From positions 1 to 5,958 of the forward strand of contig JALOAD010000099.1 of the NCBI GenBank assembly GCA_023228995.1: 5,958 nt of DNA. The letters run 5' to 3'. Positions 1-5,778 of the stretch are shown piece by piece; position 1 is the stretch's first letter, and every line of letters begins with the position of its first letter. The position numbers were made by a program, and so were the translations under genes. A model generated the notes under the pieces. It was not told the origin of the DNA. It ran no database searches and saw nothing but the letters and a program-made list of their open reading frames with translations. Source of the stretch: JALOAD01 sp023228995 [NCBI: Candidatus Muiribacterium halophilum] (GTDB lineage: Bacteria; Muiribacteriota; Muiribacteriia; Muiribacteriales).

Positions 1-2
1 AA

Positions 3-2183
3 GTAGAAGAAAAAAAGTATTTAACATATGATGACCTAAATTTTATAAATAATGAAGTAATACAAAAATATGTTTATGTGTTTTTGATTTCTGAAACTTT
101 TTTAGAATCCTATTATTTTGATAAAAATCTACATTTTTATTTGTTATATCAAAATATGAGTTCTGATAATCTTCAAGAAGAAATATATAGTTATTTAAAA
201 TCTAAAAATAAATTTTTTATTACACATAAAGAATTGCGAAGTATCGTAGAAACAAAAGACGAGTTTTTATATAAAAAATATATTGAGAATTATAAAACAG
301 CAAATATTTTAGAAGAAATTGGAACTAATTATATTTTCACGCCTTTAAAATTCATGTTTGAAGAAACAATTTTAAAATGTCTTTCTTCCTTAAAGGAAGA
401 CCAATACAATACTTTAAAACTAAGGATAGTTGACAATTTGACACTTTCTGATGTTGGTCAAGTTTTAAGAAAAACAAAAGAAAGAATTCGCCAAATTGAA
501 GATAGAGCTTCACAAATTTTGTCATTTTCACTACCAAGAGAATTTGTTATGTTTATCAAAGAATTAATAAATACATTTGGCATATTAAATACAAATGAAA
601 TTCCTTTAAAAGATGAAATAACAAAAAAAATCATAATACACATATTAAAAACAAAATTGAATTTTACATTAGATATTACTTTAAATGCATTTGTTTTAGA
701 AGATAAGTTTAAGTATATTAATCTATTAAGATATTTAAAACTCAATATTAATGACGAAGTATTTTCAAAAGAGATTTTACTGAAGTCTCTAAAAAATTTG
801 TCAACGCGATTAAATTTTAACAGTATCATAGAGGTTATGATTACTCAAGAAGATTTAGCAGTAGTAGACGAAAAATATTTTTTTAAGTCTGAATACAAAC
901 GAAAAAGAGACAAAGTAGAACTTATGTATTTGTTAACCAAAGATGGATTTGATACGAATACATTTGATAAGCTTTATTTACTTCTTGAAAAATATTTTCC
1001 TGGAGACTTTTTAAATGAAAATATAAGAAATATCTTAAATGTTGGACAGTTTACAGGAAATATTATACTGTGGGATTGGGGCAGAAGATATATACATATA
1101 AAGCACATTCAATTTATATTAGATGAATTTGATTTTACAGATTTACTAAACTATCTAAATAAAGCACTTGAAACAACGGAACAAATAGATTTACAATATT
1201 ATTATGAAGACAATAAAGAAACATTGATGGAGTACGGTATCATAAGCAAATATGCACTTCATTCATTGTTAAAAATTAAATATCCTGATGAATTTTCATA
1301 CCATGATTCACCTTGGGTTGCACAAGAAGGCACTGAAAGACGAATTATTGGCGATGCAATAATAAATTTAATGGATGAAAAAAGAGTTTATGCACTTGAT
1401 GAATTATCACAAAAATTACAAACTACAAAAACAAGAGTTCAGCAAATAGTTGACAAAAACGATGATATTTTGATTGTTGATACCTTTATGTATATGAAAA
1501 AAACTGATATAAATTTTTCAGATGCACTATTAAAAAATATCATAGATTTTATAAACAAAATTATTAAAGATATGCAATTTATATATATTAATATGATTGT
1601 AGAACAATTTAGAGAAGAGCTCAATTGCATCAATGCTTATAATAGAGAAACTTTAATGCTTGATTTATTGAAAAAAAATACATTTCAAAAAGAGTTTCAA
1701 GTTAGCAATACAAGAATTGTACATAAAGACTATCCAATTACAAGACAAAGTTTAAATTTTCACTATGTCATTGAATCATCATTATTGCAAGATATTTCAT
1801 CTGTATTAAGTAAAAATCATTTATTTAACTTCTTTACTAAAAGAGGATTATCTAAAAATAATGTGATGTTATATTATTTATATTCTCCATATAAATCTAT
1901 TGTTAGAAAAAATGCTGAAGAATTTATTAGACTAAGTGCATTAAATATCTCTTCAACAGAGTTAGAAAAAATCAACTTACAAATATTAGAAATATTAGAT
2001 GAAGAAACAAAAATGGATGATTTATTGTTTATGATTTCAGATAACTTGCCTAAAATACAATTTGAATGGAATCATTATCTTCTAGCAGATTTATTAAATA
2101 ATAGCTTATTTGAATTTTTTCCAAATCGTGTAGAACCATTATACATTAAAATAAAACAAGGAGAAAAAGAAGAAAGTTTATAG
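3..2183 (+). CDS. Large sigma-70 region 4-like / tandem winged-helix protein, 5'-partial
   Basis: The reading frame is open from the left edge, and the first possible start is a GTG at 78 with no Shine-Dalgarno sequence. The 25 codons before it read like protein (VEEKKYLTYDDLNFINNEV...), so the true start is probably outside the window; an internal ATG at 156 also lacks a ribosome site. Counted from GTG 78 (701 aa), residues 93-149 form a sigma-70 region 4-like domain. Residues 122-148 match the region 4.2 helix-turn-helix, including RIRQIE, close to the RVRQIE of true sigma factors. Further winged-helix-like segments are seen near 30-90, 155-210, 280-345 (ending in a WGRRYIH strand), 425-475 (second HTH, TTKTRVQQI) and 485-545. 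No region 2, nuclease, helicase or transmembrane motif is visible, so this is unlikely to be a working sigma factor. It is probably a multi-HTH DNA-binding protein of an accessory or defence locus. Function unknown; I am confident it is a gene and moderately confident of the domain calls. Confidence 0.85.
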   Translation, partial: VEEKKYLTYDDLNFINNEVIQKYVYVFLISETFLESYYFDKNLHFYLLYQNMSSDNLQEEIYSYLKSKNKFFITHKELRSIVETKDEFLYKKYIENYKTANILEEIGTNYIFTPLKFMFEETILKCLSSLKEDQYNTLKLRIVDNLTLSDVGQVLRKTKERIRQIEDRASQILSFSLPREFVMFIKELINTFGILNTNEIPLKDEITKKIIIHILKTKLNFTLDITLNAFVLEDKFKYINLLRYLKLNINDEVFSKEILLKSLKNLSTRLNFNSIIEVMITQEDLAVVDEKYFFKSEYKRKRDKVELMYLLTKDGFDTNTFDKLYLLLEKYFPGDFLNENIRNILNVGQFTGNIILWDWGRRYIHIKHIQFILDEFDFTDLLNYLNKALETTEQIDLQYYYEDNKETLMEYGIISKYALHSLLKIKYPDEFSYHDSPWVAQEGTERRIIGDAIINLMDEKRVYALDELSQKLQTTKTRVQQIVDKNDDILIVDTFMYMKKTDINFSDALLKNIIDFINKIIKDMQFIYINMIVEQFREELNCINAYNRETLMLDLLKKNTFQKEFQVSNTRIVHKDYPITRQSLNFHYVIESSLLQDISSVLSKNHLFNFFTKRGLSKNNVMLYYLYSPYKSIVRKNAEEFIRLSALNISSTELEKINLQILEILDEETKMDDLLFMISDNLPKIQFEWNHYLLADLLNNSLFEFFPNRVEPLYIKIKQGEKEESL

Positions 2184-2190
2184 TTTTGTT

Positions 2191-2212
2191 TAGATAAAAT
2201 TATCTGTTTTTT
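2191..2212 (+). terminator. Weak intrinsic terminator candidate after the sigma-4-like gene
   Basis: A 6-bp inverted repeat (AGATAA / TTATCT, 2192-2205) lies 8 bases after the stop of the large + strand gene. It is followed by G and six T residues (2207-2212). The order of hairpin then T-run suits rightward transcription. The stem is all A/T except one G-C pair, and the loop is very short, so it may be inefficient. It also overlaps the last codons of the small leftward ORF. Confidence 0.35.
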
Positions 2213-2430
2213 AAATATAAGATATCATTGGATATGTAATAGTTTGTTAGTAATTTATTGAGAAAATTTGAACTTTTCTCTGAATCACTTATAGTGAATT
2301 TCATATTTATTGGCTTGTAATAGTTTATAGTCCGTAAAGCTTTTGTAAAAGATATGTATTCAAAATTGCCATCAACATATTCTATATAAATATCAAACGG
2401 CATTATATCGATGTATTTTATATTTATCAT
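2200..2430 (-). CDS. Small hypothetical protein, possibly DUF2442-like
   Basis: This 76-aa ORF fills most of the gap between two + strand genes and overlaps neither. Its N-terminal half (INIKYIDIMPFDIYIEYVDG, then FEYISFTKAL) has the strand-strand-'DG'-strand pattern of DUF2442-type small proteins, which are often found near toxin-antitoxin or accessory genes. The usual C-terminal motif of that family is not clear, so the match is tentative. The best support for expression is an exact-consensus sigma-70 promoter at 2458-2486 aimed at this ORF, predicting a start of transcription about 20 bases before the ATG. The ribosome site is poor: an AAAGG lies about 15 bases before the ATG, farther than ideal. 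An in-frame stop at 2443-2445 limits any upstream extension. The transcript could instead be a non-coding or antisense RNA. Function unknown. Confidence 0.45.
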   Translation of the reverse strand: MINIKYIDIMPFDIYIEYVDGNFEYISFTKALRTINYYKPINMKFTISDSEKSSNFLNKLLTNYYISNDILYLKNR

Positions 2431-2457
2431 AATGGAAATATTTTACCTTTTTTTAAA

Positions 2458-2486
2458 ATTATAGTAAATTATTCCTTCTTTGTCAA
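2458..2486 (-). promoter_or_regulatory. Exact-consensus sigma-70 promoter, leftward
   Basis: Read on the - strand, TTGACA (2486-2481) and TATAAT (2463-2458) are both perfect matches to the sigma-70 consensus and are separated by exactly 17 bp (2464-2480). Transcription would begin near 2451 and run left into the 76-aa ORF. The promoter sits just before the start of the rightward HTH gene (ATG 2504), so a repressor or RNA polymerase bound here would also affect that gene. Confidence 0.65.
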
Positions 2487-2503
2487 TACAAATGGAAGTA
2501 AAA

Positions 2504-2692
2504 ATGAAAATAAGTAAAAAAGAACTAGCAGAAAGAATAAATGTTGATCCAAAAACTATTACAAACTGGGAGACTACGAAACCAGAATTGATTAAACTTA
2601 TATATTTAGGTTTGGCTACAGAAGAACATATTAAAGAGACAAAAAAGTATTTAGAAAATATCAAAGGTTTAGGAAATGCAAACAATTCATGA
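2504..2692 (+). CDS. Small Cro/XRE-like helix-turn-helix protein
   Basis: The product is 62 aa from the ATG at 2504, which was chosen because GGAAG (2494-2498) lies five bases upstream. An ATG at 2492 and a TTG at 2480 in the same frame have no ribosome site, and the TTG falls inside the leftward promoter. Residues 3-32 (KKELAERINVDPKTITNWE, then PELIKLIYLG) form a minimal phage-Cro/XRE type HTH with the helix-turn-helix 'DPKTITNWE' turn, followed by a short helical tail rich in E and K. Proteins of this size and sequence are common in Campylobacterota. The gene overlaps the next one by 17 bases in another frame, so the two are probably co-transcribed and coupled. It probably acts as a DNA-binding regulator of this locus, perhaps of its own promoter region, which adjoins the divergent 2458-2486 promoter. 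Target sites were not identified. Confidence 0.8.
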   Translation: MKISKKELAERINVDPKTITNWETTKPELIKLIYLGLATEEHIKETKKYLENIKGLGNANNS

Positions 2693-3653
2693 TGTTGTAG
2701 TTGATACTTTAAATTATTTTGGTAAACCAACTGATATTTCTTTAATCTATGAACATATTACCAAAAATGAACTATATTCATTTGGTGCCAAAAAAGAAGA
2801 CCCTCAACATATAGTTAAAAATTTAATTGAAAGAAAATGTATAAATTCTAATGCTTCTTATAAAACTAAGCAACTTTTATTTTACAAGGAAGGTACTAGA
2901 AAATACGGATTACTCGAATGGCTAGAAGAGTCAGATAAAGTTGATATTTTAGAGAGTTTTCATAAAGCCCAATTTCAAAATATAGAATCTAAACTTGATG
3001 AAGTAGAATCTAAACTCGGTGTTGAAAAAATAAATGAGTTAGTTAACCAAAATATTTTAAAAATCGATGAACATGCTAAGAAACAATCTGAACTACTGAA
3101 AGAACAATTAACAAATAATTTTCATAACAATACTTTGAAAATCGAAAACCTTATAACTTCATTCCGTTTGGAAACTGAAAAGATAAAAAAAGATTTTGAT
3201 GTTGAAATCTTGAACAAAGAAAATGAAATTGATAAAAAAATCAATGAAGCAAGCAAACAATTTGAAGAAGAGGTACTTTCTTTAAAAAATAAAGTGAGTG
3301 ATAACTTATCAGAAGAGTATGATATATTGAAGACTTTTGACAAAAAAATATATTTATTAAAAACAAAAAATAAGCTGACAAGTACAACTTTTGACAGTGT
3401 ACAAACTAGTTTTTTAGAGGAAGTAAACAATATGAGAAATTATTTAGCATGTACTCATAGTGTATTTTCAGTCAAAAAAGAAGATATAGAAAATTATATT
3501 ACTGAAACGACCAAGTTGATTCAAGACATTGAATCTACTACAAGATGGCAGACAATAAGTGATACATTTTATAAAAAAAATTTATTTAAGTATACAGACA
3601 TATTTATGTTTGATATTAGTATTGAAGATAAATATGAAGTAATTACTCTCTAA
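2676..3653 (+). CDS. HARE-HTH domain protein with long coiled coil
   Basis: A 325-aa cytoplasmic protein. The ATG at 2676 is preceded by AAAGG (2663-2667) at eight bases, inside the end of the HTH gene. Residues 1-85 match the HARE-HTH fold (HB1, ASXL, restriction endonuclease HTH): TIHDVVVDTLNYFGKPTDISLI at the start, a middle helix around HIVKNLIER, and the closing wing LLFYKEGTRKYGLLEW. HARE-HTH domains occur in restriction enzymes, DNA glycosylases and the RNA polymerase delta subunit, and have been proposed to sense DNA modification state. Residues about 90-230 are a charged coiled coil with a duplicated heptad (ESKLDEV / ESKLGVE). The C-terminal 95 residues show no motif I recognise and no PD-(D/E)XK, HNH or PLD catalytic signature. 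The stop overlaps the stop of the convergent dndE-like gene. It may be a reader or structural partner in a modification-linked system; the exact function is unknown. Confidence 0.85.
   Translation: MQTIHDVVVDTLNYFGKPTDISLIYEHITKNELYSFGAKKEDPQHIVKNLIERKCINSNASYKTKQLLFYKEGTRKYGLLEWLEESDKVDILESFHKAQFQNIESKLDEVESKLGVEKINELVNQNILKIDEHAKKQSELLKEQLTNNFHNNTLKIENLITSFRLETEKIKKDFDVEILNKENEIDKKINEASKQFEEEVLSLKNKVSDNLSEEYDILKTFDKKIYLLKTKNKLTSTTFDSVQTSFLEEVNNMRNYLACTHSVFSVKKEDIENYITETTKLIQDIESTTRWQTISDTFYKKNLFKYTDIFMFDISIEDKYEVITL
2983..3016 (+). repeat. 13-bp direct repeat encoding a duplicated heptad
   Basis: TAGAATCTAAACT occurs at 2983-2995 and again at 3004-3016, a 21-base period that equals seven codons. 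It encodes successive coiled-coil heptads, ESKLDEV then ESKLGVE, in the HARE-HTH protein. The near-identity at DNA level suggests a recent in-frame heptad duplication rather than a regulatory site. Confidence 0.6.
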
Positions 3654-4033
3654 AAATCCTGCCCTAAAAACTCAAAAATATTACTATCATGCTTAAGTGA
3701 TGTTTTTAAAATAGTATAGCCTCTAGCAATATGTCGCTGGAGGTTTTCTTCTAATTTCTTTTTTGAACTAATTGTAATATTATCAAAAACTTCTATCATT
3801 TCCCAGTAAAGCTTAGTATAATCATCTACACCTTTACCTTCTCCTGTAATTTGTTCTAATCTATACTCTTTTCCATCATATATGTCAATAATCACATCTT
3901 CAAAATCTTTCGTTAAAGACAAAGAGATATTTATCATAAATCTTAAAAGTACCCATTTAGGTTCGTTTTCCATATTTAACATTTTTGAAAGAGGAAAAAT
4001 ATAATTTTCAATTTCTTGAGTTGTTTTTATCAT
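3650..4033 (-). CDS. dndE: DndE-like DNA sulfur modification protein
   Basis: The 127-aa product has the size and layout of the DndE (DUF1832) family: an N-terminal helix (TTQEIENYIFPLSKML), the helical block EPKWVLLRFMINISLSL (24-40), a central GKEYRLEQITGEG (54-66) leading to DYTKLYWEMIEVF, and a C-terminal LQRHIARGYTILK helix. DndE is a small essential component of the DndCDE complex that makes phosphorothioate DNA, and it has been described as binding nicked DNA. The start codon shares ATGA with the stop of the upstream DndD gene, and a strong GGAGGA lies six bases before it, so translation is coupled. Family members are divergent, and I assign this from pattern plus its place directly after dndD rather than from alignment. 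The gene ends head-on against the HARE-HTH gene, sharing stop-codon bases. Confidence 0.7.
   Translation of the reverse strand: MIKTTQEIENYIFPLSKMLNMENEPKWVLLRFMINISLSLTKDFEDVIIDIYDGKEYRLEQITGEGKGVDDYTKLYWEMIEVFDNITISSKKKLEENLQRHIARGYTILKTSLKHDSNIFEFLGQDF
3720..3750 (+). terminator. Terminator-like hairpin for the HARE-HTH transcript, inside the opposing gene
   Basis: CCTCTAGC (3720-3727) pairs with GCTGGAGG (3736-3743) over eight base pairs, one of them G-U, around an 8-base loop. TTTTCTT follows directly (3744-3750). The stem is unusually G+C-rich for this DNA. The T-run follows only on the + strand, so it would stop rightward transcription about 70-100 bases past the HARE-HTH stop, within the antisense of the dndE-like gene. 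The same bases encode a QRHIARG segment of that protein, so coding constraint could explain the pairing. Confidence 0.45.
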
Positions 4034-5778
4034 AGATTTTCCTCCAAAAATGAGCCATTATCATTTCTTAATATATTGTATTTTTTGTATTTTAATGATT
4101 GAGATTTGATAAATTCATATTCACTATCTGTCAGTAATAAAACTAAATTCTCAAAATTTAAATAGCAAGTATTGAGTAAAAGCTCTTTATTTTTATTTGA
4201 TAATCTTCCAAAAGGTGTATCAACCACTACAAATGATGTAAAATCTTTGAAATCAAGAATCGTTTTGATAATAAGAAAGTTTAAAATCTGTTTTTGACCG
4301 GCAGACAGAAGATTTGTACTTAACTGTGAATTTTCATCTGATATGACTATTTCAAGATTCTTATTCACAACTATATTTTTGATATGTTTGTATTGGGCTA
4401 AAAATTTAGCTGTATTTTGCTCTAATTTTTTATTAAATATTTCAAGGTTATCAAGTAATTTTTTTTCATAAAGCTGGGCACTCACTTTTGAGATTGCCTG
4501 TAATTCTTCATAACCTTTAATTACAGCATATTGAGACTGATTTTCTCTAAAAGCTTGAGTGATTGTTTTATTTATGTCTTTTAATTCTAAAGAATCATCT
4601 TCTATTTTATTTTTGAGTTCTAAAATCTTTTGTTCTAAATGCTCTACCATTTTTTCAATATTTTCTCTTTGAGAGAATAAAATTTGTACTACTTCTTGCC
4701 TAAGAGATGATTCCTCTTCTAATTTTATTTCATTTTCTATTTGTGTAAATTCTAATTTTAAATCTTTTAATTCATTAATTAATTGCCTAAAGTCTTTTGA
4801 AGAAATAGATAGGTTTATATTTTCATTGTTATTTATCATTAAAGATTTAAAGATTTCAAAAATTTTATCTTCTTCAACAGGAGAATTGATTTCTTTTGCA
4901 AAATGCGAGAATTTTTTTATAAATAAATTTTCATCTTCAATTTTTACAATACTTTTTGATCTTTTTTTAATTTCTTTAAATAGGTTTGAATTAAAAAGTA
5001 ATGGCATTTGCCATAAAATGGTATCTTTGAACTTAGTAGTTTCTTCATCCAATACTGTTTTGATATTTTCTTTTTGAATATTTAACTCTTTTAATTTTTT
5101 ATTTTTATTTCTAATTTGAGTATTTACTTTTTGTAAATTTAGTTTTTCTATTTTAAGTGTAACTTCACTACTTTTTAAACTTTCTTTATCTTTATTGATA
5201 GTTTCTATTAAAGCTGTTCTTTTTTCTTCTAGTTTTAAAACTTCAGAAAAACCACTAGTTTGGTTTTTTTCTAGTAATCTTTTTGAAACTTCATAAGCAT
5301 CTTTTTGTGTATTTACCAATAAATCTAAATCAAATACGTAATCAAATATTGATTTTAATTTAGAATTAGATAGTACCAGTAAATTATTACCTATTTCTCC
5401 ATCATAAAATAAAAAGTCTACCAAAAACTCTGGTATTTTATTTTGAATAAAATGTTCAGCTTCTGCATCTTCTAAAATGCTATTGTCTTTAAAAGTAACA
5501 ACAAGTTTTTCTTCAATTTTATTTGAAAAAAACCAATTTCTACAAATATTAAACTCATCAAAATCTAGCTTTACCCAACAATTATTATCTTGTGCCTTAT
5601 TATTTAAAATAGATTTTGCATCAATTTTAAGATAGTTCAAACAAAGTTTAATTGCGTTTAAAATAGATGTTTTACCAAAACCATTTGTACCTATTACACA
5701 AGTAATATTATCGATTGATATTTTATTTCCACCATAATATGAGAATAAATTATATATTTCTATATTAGTTAGTTTCAC
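4030..5778 (-). CDS. dndD: DndD-like SMC/RecF-type ATPase of DNA sulfur modification
   Basis: The product is 582 aa from GTG 5778, preferred because AAGGTGAG lies four bases upstream and the protein then begins KLTNIEIYNLFSYYG, as in RecF/SMC relatives. A GTG at 5787 (three residues longer) has no spaced ribosome site. Numbered from 5787, Walker A is GTNGFGKTS (33-41), a FLFYDGEIG motif of the DndD/Rad50 type is at 126-133, the ABC signature is LLSAGQKQ (493-500), Walker B is FVVVDTPFGRLS (519-530), and a sensor-like LLTDSEYE is near 551. Between these are two long coiled-coil arms (about 183-255 and 335-415) around a small hinge with no CxxC zinc hook. DndD is the ATPase of the phosphorothioation complex with DndC and DndE. 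'DTPFGRLS' is very characteristic of DndD. The protein is somewhat shorter than the usual roughly 650-670 aa. It overlaps both neighbours, as in a tight dndCDE operon. Confidence 0.8.
   Translation of the reverse strand: MKLTNIEIYNLFSYYGGNKISIDNITCVIGTNGFGKTSILNAIKLCLNYLKIDAKSILNNKAQDNNCWVKLDFDEFNICRNWFFSNKIEEKLVVTFKDNSILEDAEAEHFIQNKIPEFLVDFLFYDGEIGNNLLVLSNSKLKSIFDYVFDLDLLVNTQKDAYEVSKRLLEKNQTSGFSEVLKLEEKRTALIETINKDKESLKSSEVTLKIEKLNLQKVNTQIRNKNKKLKELNIQKENIKTVLDEETTKFKDTILWQMPLLFNSNLFKEIKKRSKSIVKIEDENLFIKKFSHFAKEINSPVEEDKIFEIFKSLMINNNENINLSISSKDFRQLINELKDLKLEFTQIENEIKLEEESSLRQEVVQILFSQRENIEKMVEHLEQKILELKNKIEDDSLELKDINKTITQAFRENQSQYAVIKGYEELQAISKVSAQLYEKKLLDNLEIFNKKLEQNTAKFLAQYKHIKNIVVNKNLEIVISDENSQLSTNLLSAGQKQILNFLIIKTILDFKDFTSFVVVDTPFGRLSNKNKELLLNTCYLNFENLVLLLTDSEYEFIKSQSLKYKKYNILRNDNGSFLEENL
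4040..4045 (-). promoter_or_regulatory. Strong ribosome binding site of the dndE-like gene
   Basis: On the - strand this reads GGAGGA, a near-perfect Shine-Dalgarno sequence six bases before the ATG at 4033. It lies inside the last codons of the DndD gene. Together with the ATGA overlap it fixes the dndE start and indicates translational coupling plus independent initiation. Confidence 0.85.

Noticed and set aside
352-829. Leftward open frames of 61 and 123 codons
   Set aside because: They lie wholly antisense to the sigma-region-4 part of the large + strand gene, which has clear domain content. The products have no recognisable motif and reflect A+T-rich antisense reading.
1439-1633. Leftward open frame of 64 codons
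   Set aside because: Antisense to the large + strand gene; the product is a low-complexity I/S/F-rich string without a motif.
2285-2297. Small hairpin TCACT-TAT-AGTGA
   Set aside because: Only five base pairs, no T-run, and inside the 76-aa ORF; likely chance.
2442-2470. Rightward promoter TTTACC / TAAATT with 17-bp spacing for the HTH gene
   Set aside because: Each hexamer matches the consensus at only four of six positions in DNA where such matches are common. A rightward promoter must exist near here if the gene is not read through from the left, but this one cannot be supported.
2480-2503. Upstream TTG or ATG starts for the small HTH protein
   Set aside because: The TTG at 2480 lies between the promoter elements and neither start has a Shine-Dalgarno. 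The ATG at 2504 has GGAAG at good spacing and gives the usual family N-terminus MKISKKELAE.
2443-2730. Leftward open frame of 95 codons
   Set aside because: Antisense to the HTH gene and runs across the leftward promoter it would need. The product is hydrophobic shadow sequence, whereas the + strand frame is a clear HTH.
3122-3430. Leftward open frame of 102 codons
   Set aside because: Antisense to the coiled coil of the HARE-HTH protein. The S/F/L-rich product is what K/E-rich coding DNA yields on the opposite strand.
4826-5077. Rightward open frame of 83 codons
   Set aside because: Antisense to the dndD coiled-coil region; no ribosome site and no motif.
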